From the NCBI GenBank assembly GCA_003506435.1, contig DOAQ01000046.1, forward strand, positions 310,001 to 374,000: 64,000 bases of DNA, in the 5' to 3' direction. Position 1 is the first letter of the stretch, and every line of letters begins with the position of its first letter. The notes below the pieces were generated by a model, which saw nothing but the letters and a program-made list of their open reading frames with translations, did no database searches and was not told where the DNA came from. Positions 42,647 through 53,016 of this stretch are shown piece by piece. The position numbers were made by a program, and so were the translations under genes. The DNA is from Prolixibacteraceae bacterium. Its GTDB lineage: Bacteria; Bacteroidota; Bacteroidia; Bacteroidales; Prolixibacteraceae.

Positions 42647-43855
42647 TTACTTAATTTTTTTAATTTCTGATACAGATACATTCAGGAACGATTTGGCTAA
42701 AATGTTCAATTTATTTTCACTTCCCTCGAAATGGTAGATTCGTTGAACATGACAAAGTTCTTCTTCCGGCTTTAAAAATGCAGCAGGGGAAGATGATTCC
42801 AGCTCATAAAACGATCCCATACCGAAAACACCATTTGTTGGGCCATCATTGTATACATTGATTACATCGCCCGAAAATGGTTCCTTCTGAATCTCAAGAG
42901 CTGAATTGACATAATCAGCAACATTTTCGGGAAATGAAAATTCTAAAATTGTAAGGCTATTATTTTTAGCATCATAACTGCCAATACGTGGTATTGTCCT
43001 TTGCGGAGAGATGCCGATCTTACTTCGGAACTTTCCATCAGCAAGAAAATTGACTGTGTTTTGATTTATCTCCAACCTGTTTGTTGGTACCTTACTAAAA
43101 TAATCGTCTTTGACAATTCTACCCAAATTGCCCTTTTTATAAGGTAAAACCACCGTAACTTCGGGAGAGGCATTTAGCATGCTCAGCATCCAGATTGATA
43201 ATGCCCCGCTTTCTTTATTCCAACAATTATTCCCGACATTTTTCAATCTGTTTTCTGACTGGTATGCAATGACACGGATAGATTTATCAAAATCAATTCC
43301 CATAAGATCCCTTATTTTGCTGTTGCTTAAAAGTGTTACTTTCCGCGTAACTTTGGCGCTAAAGGTCGTTCCTGAATAATTCTTCACTTCAAATCCCTTT
43401 GTCATGGTTACACTTTCCGAATCCTTGCTTTCCAAATTAAATGTTTCGGTATCAAACACTTTCGGTACAAACCAATTTTTAATATCAAAAGAGGTACCCC
43501 CCTTGAAGAAAATTGAAAACTGACCTCCTTCAGGTCCAAGCCATAAGCGTTCTTCTCCCCCGTAGGGATTAAAATGTTCCTGAATTTTAGATTTGGCAAT
43601 CAGATCATGATTGATCCATCCATACGAAAAACCTTTCAAGCCTGATGAAGTACTGGTCATTACCCTTCCCTGGTATTGCGGTACCACAATTAACCTTGAA
43701 TCACCATTAACTAATTCAATAATTTTATGCCTTTCCCCAAGAAATACAAGATCAAAACCATATTCTCCTTTGGTATAATAAACCTTGTTTGGAGACCCCT
43801 GACATGATATTAAAGTTGCGATTGTTATGATTAGAAATCCGGATACTGGGTTCAT
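42647..43855 (-). CDS. DUF6786-like lipoprotein of a PUL
   Basis: 402 residues with lipobox 'TLISC' (Cys18). The body is beta-rich with 'YGGEERLWLGPEGGQFSIFF' and 'VYNDGPTNGVFGMGSFYELE', as in aldose-epimerase/galactose-mutarotase-like supersandwich proteins; I associate this pattern with DUF6786. No catalytic pair can be assigned with confidence. Placement in the PUL suggests a carbohydrate-binding or sugar-modifying role in the periplasm. It lies about 90 bp downstream of the Tat-exported putative hydrolase. Confidence 0.65.
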   Translation of the reverse strand: MNPVSGFLIITIATLISCQGSPNKVYYTKGEYGFDLVFLGERHKIIELVNGDSRLIVVPQYQGRVMTSTSSGLKGFSYGWINHDLIAKSKIQEHFNPYGGEERLWLGPEGGQFSIFFKGGTSFDIKNWFVPKVFDTETFNLESKDSESVTMTKGFEVKNYSGTTFSAKVTRKVTLLSNSKIRDLMGIDFDKSIRVIAYQSENRLKNVGNNCWNKESGALSIWMLSMLNASPEVTVVLPYKKGNLGRIVKDDYFSKVPTNRLEINQNTVNFLADGKFRSKIGISPQRTIPRIGSYDAKNNSLTILEFSFPENVADYVNSALEIQKEPFSGDVINVYNDGPTNGVFGMGSFYELESSSPAAFLKPEEELCHVQRIYHFEGSENKLNILAKSFLNVSVSEIKKIK

Positions 43856-43943
43856 CGTTAAAAATTGAAATAAAGTAATAAGGATAATTTTCTTTTAAGT
43901 CCTATTTCATAAAAATGCTGTTCTCATCTAGTAAATAGTCATC

Positions 43944-45986
43944 TCATTTGGTGAATTTTAAAACAACAGGATCCATTAATGAGAGTGCAGTATTTATTTT
44001 AACTGTTCGATCAAGAGTTTCAACACTAACGGGGTTCCATTTACCATCATGATTTAATAGCTCAAATTTCGAATTGGCCCATTCCGGCGCAACATCCAAT
44101 GAAAAAGAATTAAATGTATCGGAACTTAAACCTGTAAGTACAACAATTCCATAATCGTTTGTTTTTGACCGATTGAATATGCAAAATGTATTGGGTATAT
44201 TTCTTACAAAAACAGGAAGTAGTTCATCTCCCAGCCATTCGATTACCTGACGTAGCATTTCTTTTTTAGAATAATTGAATAATGAGATTGACTGGGTATT
44301 GACATAGTTATCTGAAAGATTATACGCCATAACGGCAATCCGGCCGCCAAATTTATTTTTGAAACGGGTTAGTGCCGGGTAAAAAGGTTCATTCCTGGAA
44401 TTTAAGAACTCAGTTAATACTTCGGTCCCTGCCAGTGCTTTGATTTGATAGAACGCGTCTCTATTGCCTTTATTAAATGCCCATAAATAGTTATACATTA
44501 ACCGGTTATTTACATTTGGAAAATTTTCGGGTTTGCAAATACCTTCATAAAAAGGAGGAAGTATCGTATCTTCCCGGCTCGAAACCTCGACGCCGGTTAA
44601 TTCACTAAAACCTCTTTTCCCGAGCAAAAAGGCAGCCTGTCCGTCGAAAAAAACACGTCCCTTTAAAAGTTCGGTGATTTCATTATCATCCAATTGGTCA
44701 ATGATGTCCCCGGAAACGAGTTTTACCTTTCCTCCTTTTGAGGTATGTGGAATTCCATGCCGACCGGTAATATTCACCCAGTTTATGGAGGTCCCAGGTT
44801 TTCGTAATATCTCACACCCATCAACAGAACATTCTTTTACGGCTGATTTAAGTGCATTAAACCGGTTAACTTCGTTCCGGTACATTTCTCTGTAACCTTC
44901 TTCTTCTACCGGATTTTCGAGGTATTGATTGATGTATAACAAAGAATCGTCCAGCCCATATGCAAATGCTGCAGTCATCAAACTTTTCAGTTTATTTCCT
45001 GACATAAAAAAACGGGTGTGAGGAAATGAGTCGGATTCGTGGATCAACTCAAAATTATCAGGCAAATGTTGTCGTTGATATAAAGGATTAAAAATTGTTT
45101 TAGGGATATTTAACGGGTCATCAGAAAAATAACTTGACCCAAAAACACGGACTATTGGACGAGTTTTGCCCGCAAAAGCTTTTGTTACTGCTTCTGTAAA
45201 ATTACCGTCACGTTCACTTGCCCCCGACTGACAAAGGCACAAACGTGTTTCGGGCGCTATTTTATCAACGCTTTCGCGGACTGAAGCCGCAAGCCCGGCA
45301 AGCGAGTCGCGTCCCAATTCTCCCCAAACTTGGCGCAACTGATAGCTTTCGGGTGTTTTTAACTGAAAAACAGATTGTAGTTCTTCTCTGGAATAGTATC
45401 TGTTTACCCTCTTTGCAAATTCATTAAGGTGTAGCGGGCAAAAGCATCCTCCACTGAGGTGGAAATCATCTTCAAAATTAACCAAAAACGGCCTCGTAAT
45501 TTGCACTACTGTTGCTATGTTGTTGCTAAATGTTTTTCTGTAGTTCAAGTCTAAAGGGCAACATGCTTCTTCTGCAATACTTCCGTCAGCCCGGATTATA
45601 CTTTGAAACGACCCTTTTCCGATCCGAATTGTTGTTGTACACCACCACCCAATTTCAATATCACTTCCAATGAGTTGTTTTTTTACGTTTAAGATTTGAT
45701 CTCCCAAGTCACGAAAAACCTGTTTATCCGGAAAGCCTGTATAACGATATTCTTTTGACGGGCCTACAATTAAGAACCTCTTGAATCCATATCGCTTGTT
45801 TAATGCTACAATATCTGATATAATTTCATTCTCGAAGTTTGGAAATATTTCAATGGGTATAATGGGATTTATTAAATCATCGGTACTCATTTCAGTTCGA
45901 GCAGAATCAAAGGCTGAGAATAATCCTCCGGTAGCCAGAATAGATGACCCCAGAGCAGTGGTAGTAATAAAATTTCTTCTTTTCAT
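43944..45986 (-). CDS. Tat-exported putative glycoside-hydrolase-like protein of unknown family
   Basis: 680 residues with a twin-arginine signal ('MKRRNFITTTALG' then a hydrophobic core). The middle looks like a (beta/alpha)8 barrel: 'FLVNFEDDFHLSGGCFCPLH' with adjacent acidic residues and a C-x-C, 'RLCLCQSGASERDGNF', 'NFELIHESDSFPHTRFFMSG'; the C-terminal part is beta-rich ('SLFNYSKKEMLRQVIEWLG', 'YGIVVLTGLSSDTFNSF'), as in GH42/GHA-type multidomain enzymes. I cannot place it in a CAZy family. As the only large hydrolase-like enzyme in the PUL it is the likely depolymerising enzyme; this is inference. Confidence 0.6.
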   Translation of the reverse strand: MKRRNFITTTALGSSILATGGLFSAFDSARTEMSTDDLINPIIPIEIFPNFENEIISDIVALNKRYGFKRFLIVGPSKEYRYTGFPDKQVFRDLGDQILNVKKQLIGSDIEIGWWCTTTIRIGKGSFQSIIRADGSIAEEACCPLDLNYRKTFSNNIATVVQITRPFLVNFEDDFHLSGGCFCPLHLNEFAKRVNRYYSREELQSVFQLKTPESYQLRQVWGELGRDSLAGLAASVRESVDKIAPETRLCLCQSGASERDGNFTEAVTKAFAGKTRPIVRVFGSSYFSDDPLNIPKTIFNPLYQRQHLPDNFELIHESDSFPHTRFFMSGNKLKSLMTAAFAYGLDDSLLYINQYLENPVEEEGYREMYRNEVNRFNALKSAVKECSVDGCEILRKPGTSINWVNITGRHGIPHTSKGGKVKLVSGDIIDQLDDNEITELLKGRVFFDGQAAFLLGKRGFSELTGVEVSSREDTILPPFYEGICKPENFPNVNNRLMYNYLWAFNKGNRDAFYQIKALAGTEVLTEFLNSRNEPFYPALTRFKNKFGGRIAVMAYNLSDNYVNTQSISLFNYSKKEMLRQVIEWLGDELLPVFVRNIPNTFCIFNRSKTNDYGIVVLTGLSSDTFNSFSLDVAPEWANSKFELLNHDGKWNPVSVETLDRTVKINTALSLMDPVVLKFTK

Positions 45987-45998
45987 TGTATTATCATG

Positions 45999-47732
45999 TT
46001 ATTCTTTGTTTACCTCCGAAAGTTGAAGTATCTGTTTCAGATTTAGAAGATTTGTTTTCAATGCGCTGTACGGTACCTCCTGAACTGAAAAATTCTGATC
46101 AATAGACAAGCAAGCTGCTACCGCCGCTGACTGCCCCAACACCATAAACACCGGTTCCATCCGGATGGAGCCAAAAGCAATATGTGAAGCCGACAAACAA
46201 ACAGGAACCAACAAATTAGTGCATTCAGCTTTTTTCGGTACAATTGATTTATAACTAATCGGATAAGGTTTGGATAAACCAATTTGTACATCACCTTCAT
46301 TTTTTACAAACCCCTTCTCATCGATATAACGTTGTGTGTGATGCGAGTCCATATTGTATGCCCCCATCCCAACACTTTCATCGGCCACAAAAATTCCCTG
46401 ACAATGGTTTTGGGTCATTACTACATCCGAAACCATCCGCCGGGCTTCACGAATATACAACTGATCCTGCCATCCGTTCCCTTCGATGAATTCATCTTTT
46501 GTGAATCCCCAGCGGGAAATCTCATTACGAATCTTCTCCGGGATTCGCGGGTGATTTGCCAATGTCCACATCACTCCCTTTTGATAATTACGATGAGCCA
46601 AAATTATTTTTGCCCGTTCCGTGTAACTTGCTTCCGGATAGTTATAATTGGCGCCGATAAAATCGGTGGAAAAAGCGCTTTGATTATTGGTATCTGTCTT
46701 TCGATTGGGCATAGGGGAATTGATCCAAGGCAAACGTGCAAATCCTGCTTCATAATTCCGAAACAACAATTCGTAATTCAGTTCGTCATATCCTTCTGGT
46801 TTTGTAAACGGAACACGGTTTTCAGGAACGTCTGTTAAACACATTCTGAAACAATAAGCCTGAATCCGATGGTCTGAAGCGCCTTCGGTCCCGGGGCCTT
46901 TTCTGTCAATCATTGGTAAAATTCCGGAATTGGAATCTTGTGGCATAACGTAAGGATTAACAGCCGGTTCGAATTGATGATGATGCCAGGCAGGAACATC
47001 GCTATCCGGAATTGAAAGGGTTGTCCGCACCCCGTTCAACGATTCATTATAGATGTCATTTCCTTCGCGTCCAACAGTGAATGAAACCCCCGCTCCGGCC
47101 ATCAAATCCCCTTCGTACGTGGCATCAATAAAACTTCGGCCTTTGTAATGATTACCCGATTCCATTACAATCTCAATTATGCGGGAACCTTCTTTCACAA
47201 CCCCATCCGATACACTACCGGCAGAAGCAACCAGCCAGCCATTCAAATCAACGGTATGTCCTTCTCCCCTGCGAACAATACGCTCACCATAAACCACCGG
47301 GATTTTATACTTGTCAATCCATTTTTGAAATACTTTTTTAGCGGCAGAAGGTTCAAATGTCCACATCGCATCTTCTCCTGTTTTATTTCGTCCTTCGATA
47401 TAATCTTCGCGATTTTGCCACTTCCAGTTTTTTTGATCCTCATAATACTTTTTTATGTTTTGGTAGAATTCACGTGAGATTCCACCAATAACCATTTTAT
47501 TCCCAATATCTGTAGCGCCAAGTCCTCCTGTGGTCAGCCCGCCAAGTTGTTGTTCGGTTCCCGGTTCAATAATGATTACGCTCTTGCCCATTTTGACTGC
47601 CTGAACTGCAGCAACAATCCCGGCAGATGTTCCGCCGTAAACAACTACATCATATTCAGTCGATCTCTCACTACATGACAACAATGTTCCTGACAGAACA
47701 AAAATTAGGATTTTGAAAAATTGGTTTTTCAT
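45999..47732 (-). CDS. FAD-dependent oxidoreductase lipoprotein (PF12831 type)
   Basis: 577 residues with lipobox 'TLLSC' (Cys20), then a dinucleotide-binding loop 'VVVYGGTSAGIVAAVQAVKM' and 'GGLTTGGLGATDIG', 'SFIDATYEGDLMAGAGVSFT' and C-terminal 'ASHIAFGSIRMEPVFMVLGQ', the pattern of FAD_oxidored proteins often labelled xanthan-lyase-related. These are found in glycan loci of Bacteroidota and probably oxidise sugars or sugar alcohols; the substrate is unproven. It lies 12 bp upstream of the Tat-exported protein gene on the PUL operon. Confidence 0.85.
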   Translation of the reverse strand: MKNQFFKILIFVLSGTLLSCSERSTEYDVVVYGGTSAGIVAAVQAVKMGKSVIIIEPGTEQQLGGLTTGGLGATDIGNKMVIGGISREFYQNIKKYYEDQKNWKWQNREDYIEGRNKTGEDAMWTFEPSAAKKVFQKWIDKYKIPVVYGERIVRRGEGHTVDLNGWLVASAGSVSDGVVKEGSRIIEIVMESGNHYKGRSFIDATYEGDLMAGAGVSFTVGREGNDIYNESLNGVRTTLSIPDSDVPAWHHHQFEPAVNPYVMPQDSNSGILPMIDRKGPGTEGASDHRIQAYCFRMCLTDVPENRVPFTKPEGYDELNYELLFRNYEAGFARLPWINSPMPNRKTDTNNQSAFSTDFIGANYNYPEASYTERAKIILAHRNYQKGVMWTLANHPRIPEKIRNEISRWGFTKDEFIEGNGWQDQLYIREARRMVSDVVMTQNHCQGIFVADESVGMGAYNMDSHHTQRYIDEKGFVKNEGDVQIGLSKPYPISYKSIVPKKAECTNLLVPVCLSASHIAFGSIRMEPVFMVLGQSAAVAACLSIDQNFSVQEVPYSALKTNLLNLKQILQLSEVNKE

Positions 47733-47839
47733 AGTTGGTTGGTTTATAACGAAGCAATTAATGAAATATACAAAAATGATGAAGCATTGACAATCTTCTG
47801 AAAACCATCAGGGAAATTATCAATGCTTCAGAAAGAATC

Positions 47840-49492
47840 TTAATTGTAATTAGGGTTCTGCTCTAATTTTGAATTTTTATCCATAGCTGATTGTGGTATA
47901 GGAATATAATAATTTCTATTGGCATAAAATACTCTTGTCCCTCCTGGCGCCGGAATTACTGTATAAACCAGTCTTCCATCAATTTCTTCTATTTTCATTG
48001 CATGAAGAGTTCCATTTAATTTTTCTTCAGCAATTTTTAACCGAATCAAGTCGTACCAGCGCCGTTCTTCAAAAGCGAGTTCTACCCTACGTTCCCTGCG
48101 GATAGCTATTCGCATTTCGTTCTGGGTCAATCCTTCTTTCAATGCAGGTAATTCAGACCGGGTCCTCACTGCGTTTACTGCATTATAGACAGACGCATCA
48201 GGCCCAACTGCCTCATTTTGTGCTTCTGCATAGCTGAGCAGAACTTCTGCATAGCGGAAGAGAATGGAATTTGCACTACTCAGCTTATTTTCTCCACTTA
48301 TAGCATATTTTTCTTTAAGTCCCTTACGATAATAATAACCGGTATTCGTCGCTGTAGTTGAGATACCCAAATCCAGTTCATTAAAACTTCCTTTACCAAG
48401 TCTTGAATGCATAATTATTCCGTTCCAAACAGAACCATCATATACAATTGACTGGTAAAATCTTTTTTCTCTGTTTAAATATGGATTTTGAGGATCATAG
48501 CCGGAATTAGGGTCAGTTATAGGAAGCCCATTTGCCATTGCATATTCATCGACTATTTCCTGGGTAGGATTTAACATTCCATAAGAAGTTTGTGTTCCAC
48601 CGGTATACGTTGCAGAAGCAAATCCTTCGGTGCTTCGTCCAAGAGTTGTCCCTCCTATTTGTGGCCTTGCCAGAATTGTTTCATTGTTAAAATTATTTTC
48701 TTCGTAAAACAAAGATTCATAATTGGGAAATAAACTATATACATTTAGATTCATTACTGATTTATAGGTAGCTGCGGCCAAAGTCCATTTCGCTTTTTCG
48801 TTACTTGAATTGTGCAGGGGACTTGCATTAAACAATTCGCACCAGCCTTTTAGAGTAAGTGCGGCACCTCTCGTAATGCGTCCTTTTTGTGAAGCAGTTA
48901 ATGGTAAATCATTAGCTATTGCAGCACATTCATCAGTAATGAATTTTAATGTTTCTTCAGAACTATTTCTGGCCCGGAAAATCTCATCTCCCTGTTCTGT
49001 ATAACTTAGAACGTCAGTTATAACAGGAACTCCTCCATGCCAGTTCCAAAGCAGAGAATAGAAATACGCCCTTAAAAACCTTGCTTCTGCTAACCTGAGT
49101 TTTTTCCATTCATCAGCCAAGCCACTATTTGTTACATTCTCAATAAATAGGTTGCATTTCCGAATATTGCTATACTGCCCCCACTGGGTTTCAGCATTAG
49201 AAGGAGTATAAGCTGCAATTGCATATACATTTCGGGAAGTGGTCCCTTCAGCACCATCCATCGCATCATCGGACCAATTCTCCCATGGATCAAAACGATT
49301 AATTACACTAGGTAGAGAGGCATAAATATTATTTAAAAATAAATCTGCCTGATCTGCATCAGTCCAAACATAACTATCCGAAATCTGGTCTTTGGGAGAA
49401 ATCTCAAGAAAATCATCACAGGATATCAGTCCCATAAGCAAAATGAAGAAGGCCATTCTGCTATTGTTAAAATATATTTTTATTCTTTTCAT
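47840..49492 (-). CDS. SusD/RagB family glycan-binding lipoprotein
   Basis: About 550 residues from ATG 49492 with lipobox 'GLISC' (Cys25), TPR-like helices ('AEARFLRAYFYSLLWNWHGG'), 'YAEVLLSYAEAQNEA' and the C-terminal 'ERRWYDLIRLKIAEEKL' typical of SusD. It binds the target glycan at the cell surface and forms a complex with the SusC-type transporter encoded immediately upstream (26-bp gap). The frame is open further upstream to 49573, overlapping the susC-like gene, but that part is not coding. Confidence 0.93.
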   Translation of the reverse strand: MKRIKIYFNNSRMAFFILLMGLISCDDFLEISPKDQISDSYVWTDADQADLFLNNIYASLPSVINRFDPWENWSDDAMDGAEGTTSRNVYAIAAYTPSNAETQWGQYSNIRKCNLFIENVTNSGLADEWKKLRLAEARFLRAYFYSLLWNWHGGVPVITDVLSYTEQGDEIFRARNSSEETLKFITDECAAIANDLPLTASQKGRITRGAALTLKGWCELFNASPLHNSSNEKAKWTLAAATYKSVMNLNVYSLFPNYESLFYEENNFNNETILARPQIGGTTLGRSTEGFASATYTGGTQTSYGMLNPTQEIVDEYAMANGLPITDPNSGYDPQNPYLNREKRFYQSIVYDGSVWNGIIMHSRLGKGSFNELDLGISTTATNTGYYYRKGLKEKYAISGENKLSSANSILFRYAEVLLSYAEAQNEAVGPDASVYNAVNAVRTRSELPALKEGLTQNEMRIAIRRERRVELAFEERRWYDLIRLKIAEEKLNGTLHAMKIEEIDGRLVYTVIPAPGGTRVFYANRNYYIPIPQSAMDKNSKLEQNPNYN

Positions 49493-49518
49493 AATAGCAC
49501 TATTGATTTTATTGTCTT

Positions 49519-52500
49519 TCAAAATGTTACATTGACGCCTATTGAATATACCGTTTGCTGGGGATAATCCCATGACTGTATATTATTCATTTCAGGGTCA
49601 AAATTTAATACACTGGTCCATGTGTATAAATTTTGTCCTGAGATATAGACATTTGCGTTTTTAATCCCAATCCTGTTACAAACAGTTGTCGGAATAGTAT
49701 AATTCAGCGTGGCACTTTTTAATCGCAAGTAACTGGTATTTTCAACCCACCATGTTGATGCCTGTTGGTTATTGGTTGTTTGCCCTGCCACTAAGCGGGG
49801 ATATCTTGCATCGGTATTTTCGGTAGTCCAATTATCTAAATGAGAAACATACGCAGCTCTGCTTCCCCAAAAAGGCCAGGCTCCGGCACCATGTATTTTG
49901 AAATTTGCATTGCCAGCGCCTTGGAAAAGTAAATTCAGACTAAAATTTTTATAACGGATGTCGGGTGAAATTCCATATATAATTTCCGGGATTACTGATT
50001 TACCTATCTGTACGTAATCGTCTTCATTTATTTTTCCGTCTTTACTTACATCTTCATACCGAAGATCGCCAGGTAGAACTTTTCCCCAGGGCTGAGTAGC
50101 TATCCCCGTTTTCAAGCTACCATCGCTTTCAAAATCTTCAGCTTTAAAGTAACCAAGGGCATTGTATCCGAATATAACACCCAGTGGCCTTCCGGTTAAC
50201 CGCCTGTTTAGATTATTGTATGTAGCCGCTGTTTCATATACTTGTAACAATTTGTTTCTTGCATAGGTGAAGGTCCCGTTTATTGAAAATTGAATATCTT
50301 TTGAAAGCCGATATGTTGAACCAATATTTAAATCGATACCGCGGTTCTCCATAATCCCCTTATTTACCTGGCTTAAACCAATTCCATATTCACTTGGCAC
50401 TACGACATCCGGGGTAACAAGCATATTCGATCTTTTTTCATAGAAGTAATCTGCTTCTAAATTTAAAAGTCCTCTCAGTGCGCTTATTTCCAATCCAATG
50501 TCCGTCTTTTTAGCCCTTTCCCAGGTTATGTTCTTGTTTGCTTCAGATCTTTCACGAACAGCGTTCACCGCTTTGCCATCAAAAGCGAAAGCCGGCCCAA
50601 ATGCAGTGTATGTGCTTAAATATTGAAATGCACTTCCGGCAAGGGCCCCAACTTCACCATAAGAAGCCCTCAGTTTTAGATTATCTATCCAACTAGCATT
50701 ATCTTTGATAAAGCTTTCTTCAGACATTCTCCATCCAAGTGCAACAGAAGGAAAGAATCCCCATTTTTTCCCCGGGGCAAAATAATAATGACCATCATAC
50801 CTACCGCTTGTTTCCAATAAATATTTTTGATCATAATCATAACTCAAACGATAAACCAATCCTAGTTGCCGGGTTAAAGTACTTGTACCCGAATTGGAAA
50901 TATCGGCTGCTGAAGAGCTACCCATATTCAATTCGTCAATAAATGTGCTATAATTTATTCTACCGGCTTTCATGAAATTGTATCTGTTTTCTTTCCCTTC
51001 CAAAAGGGCAAGGGCAGTAACATTGTTTTTACCAAAAGAATGTGTATAATTAAAACTTCCCTGCCATGTGTATTGATCGTATTTTCTATATGTTTCGTTA
51101 AGGGTTGGCGTACTGTTTCCCCAAATGCCATCTTTGTATGTGTATGGGTCAGTCGTGGTAACAAGGGTATGAATGTGCATAGGAATTTGCCATGCTTTTA
51201 TATAATTGAAAGTCGGGTCGTATGCAAATGTTCCTTTAAAACTAAGGCCTGGAATAAATGGCAGGTCTTGTTCAATTGAAATTTTGGTATATATGGATGT
51301 GACATCCGTTGTTTTTTTACCACTTGCATAGATAGCAGGTGTAACATAAGTCCCATATAACCCATTACTAAAGAACAATGGTAAATTTGGTTGCGCATAC
51401 GAAAGTAATTGCATAATCCACTCCGGCCCCTGGCTTACCATTTCACCGACAGCAGGTTCCATGTGTTTTTGTACCCGTCCGTTGATATTGAATGAAACCC
51501 GGGTTGTTTTAGTTACTTTGGCATCCAGATTAATAACCATGGAATACCTGTTTTCATAATCTGTTTCCCACATCCCGTTTTGGCGTTGGAAACCCAAACT
51601 TGTGTAGTATTTTACGCTTTCATTTCCACCATATACTTCTACGTTATGATTGGTGATTGGTGCATTTTTTTCAATAATGGTTCCCAAAACATCCCAATTA
51701 GGGTAGCGATCAGGATCTGTACCACTTAAATGTTTTTGTAAAAGTTCTTCTGTCCATGGTATTGGCTGTCCTGCATTGATGGCTATTTGATTTCTTAATT
51801 GAGCCATTTGCTCTAAATTGACAAAATCGGGAAGAAATGTCGGGTTTTGAACGCCATAATATCCATTGTATTTAATCGTAGGGGTTCCTGTATCTCCTCT
51901 TTTTGTGGTAACCAAAATAACGCCATTAGCTCCGGCTACTCCATAAGGTGCTACAGCGGCAGCATCTTTTAAAATAGTAATATTTTCAATGCTGTTGGGA
52001 TCTAACTCATCGAAGCTTCTGGGGATGCCATCTACCACAACCAGTGGCGAACTTGATCCCGTTGTTGAAATTCCCCGAATGTAAATATTAGATCCATCAG
52101 CACCAGGTTGTCCCGAAGCCTGCCTGACAATTACCCCCGACAATCTACCTCCGATGCTATTAGTCAGATTACTAACCGGGGTAGTGGCAATCTTTTCTCC
52201 TTTCATGGATGAAATTGATGCTGTCATCGAAGTCTTCTTTTGTGTTCCGTAACCAATAGCCACCACTTCGTCAATTCCAACAGTTTCTTCAGCCATAGTA
52301 ACATTGATCGTCGTTTTTCCTTCAGCCGATACTTCCTGACTTTTCATCCCTACAAAAGAAAACACCAGCGTTGCATCGTCCGGAACTTTTGCCAGCGAAT
52401 AGTTCCCATCAGTATCGGTAATTGTTCCGTTGGTTGTCCCTTTCACTACGACCGTAACCCCCGGAAGCGGCTGCCCTGAAGAGTCGGTGACTTTGCCGGA

Positions 52501-52896
52501 AACAGTTTTTTGCTGCTGTATTGTATTGTTGTCCGATAATACAATTTGCCGGTTAACAATAGTATATGCAACATTCGACCCGTTGAATAGCAAGTCGAGT
52601 ACTTCGGTAATTTTTTTGTTCTCGGCCCGAATATCTACTTTCCTTTCAACATCGATAATCTTCTTGTTGTAGAGAAAGTAGAAGTCGGTTGTCTCCTCAA
52701 TTTGGTTGAGAACATCTTCTACTGTGGCGCCTTTTAGGTTCAGGCTTAACAGGGTTGTTTGAGAATAACTTTGGGAGGCGATAAGCTGTCCGAAAGTTGC
52801 CAAAATTAATAGCATCATTAGTCTCATAGTCAGTAAAATCTTGCGGAGAAAGCATTTTTCAGACTTTCGCCAGTTAAAACACAGTTTTTTTTCCAT
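49519..52896 (-). CDS. SusC/RagA family TonB-linked transporter with STN domain
   Basis: 1125 residues. Order: signal peptide (about 20-43), STN domain (about 50-120, 'LNLKGATVEDVLNQIEETTD') that contacts an anti-sigma factor, CarboxypepD_reg-like domain (about 130-210, 'GKVTDSSGQPLPGVTVVVKG'), plug with 'GYGTQKKTSMTASISSM' and 'IYIRGISTTGSSSPLVVVDG', then a large barrel ending 'VYSIGVNVTF'. The STN domain identifies it as a transducing transporter that senses its substrate and signals to the FecR protein encoded upstream. Full length with no breaks. Confidence 0.95.
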   Translation of the reverse strand: MEKKLCFNWRKSEKCFLRKILLTMRLMMLLILATFGQLIASQSYSQTTLLSLNLKGATVEDVLNQIEETTDFYFLYNKKIIDVERKVDIRAENKKITEVLDLLFNGSNVAYTIVNRQIVLSDNNTIQQQKTVSGKVTDSSGQPLPGVTVVVKGTTNGTITDTDGNYSLAKVPDDATLVFSFVGMKSQEVSAEGKTTINVTMAEETVGIDEVVAIGYGTQKKTSMTASISSMKGEKIATTPVSNLTNSIGGRLSGVIVRQASGQPGADGSNIYIRGISTTGSSSPLVVVDGIPRSFDELDPNSIENITILKDAAAVAPYGVAGANGVILVTTKRGDTGTPTIKYNGYYGVQNPTFLPDFVNLEQMAQLRNQIAINAGQPIPWTEELLQKHLSGTDPDRYPNWDVLGTIIEKNAPITNHNVEVYGGNESVKYYTSLGFQRQNGMWETDYENRYSMVINLDAKVTKTTRVSFNINGRVQKHMEPAVGEMVSQGPEWIMQLLSYAQPNLPLFFSNGLYGTYVTPAIYASGKKTTDVTSIYTKISIEQDLPFIPGLSFKGTFAYDPTFNYIKAWQIPMHIHTLVTTTDPYTYKDGIWGNSTPTLNETYRKYDQYTWQGSFNYTHSFGKNNVTALALLEGKENRYNFMKAGRINYSTFIDELNMGSSSAADISNSGTSTLTRQLGLVYRLSYDYDQKYLLETSGRYDGHYYFAPGKKWGFFPSVALGWRMSEESFIKDNASWIDNLKLRASYGEVGALAGSAFQYLSTYTAFGPAFAFDGKAVNAVRERSEANKNITWERAKKTDIGLEISALRGLLNLEADYFYEKRSNMLVTPDVVVPSEYGIGLSQVNKGIMENRGIDLNIGSTYRLSKDIQFSINGTFTYARNKLLQVYETAATYNNLNRRLTGRPLGVIFGYNALGYFKAEDFESDGSLKTGIATQPWGKVLPGDLRYEDVSKDGKINEDDYVQIGKSVIPEIIYGISPDIRYKNFSLNLLFQGAGNANFKIHGAGAWPFWGSRAAYVSHLDNWTTENTDARYPRLVAGQTTNNQQASTWWVENTSYLRLKSATLNYTIPTTVCNRIGIKNANVYISGQNLYTWTSVLNFDPEMNNIQSWDYPQQTVYSIGVNVTF

Positions 52897-52945
52897 AGTT
52901 TTGTTACGGATTTAGTTTTACATACGTTAATTAAATCTATCGTTT

Positions 52946-53001
52946 CCTGCTTCTTAAGCAGGGGATTTTAACTAAAGGGAGGTGGGCAAACACCTTCCTT
53001 T
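52946..53001 (-). promoter_or_regulatory. Two stem-loops between fecR-like and susC-like genes
   Basis: CCTGCTT/AAGCAGG (52946-52952 and 52956-52962, loop CTT) and AAAGGGAGGTG/CACCTTCCTTT (52974-52984 and 52991-53001, loop GGCAAA, one mismatch) both lie in the 120-bp gap. On the minus strand they follow the FecR stop, so they could terminate or attenuate transcription or stabilise the susC message. Confidence 0.5.
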
Positions 53002-53016
53002 GTTTTTTCAGTGCAT

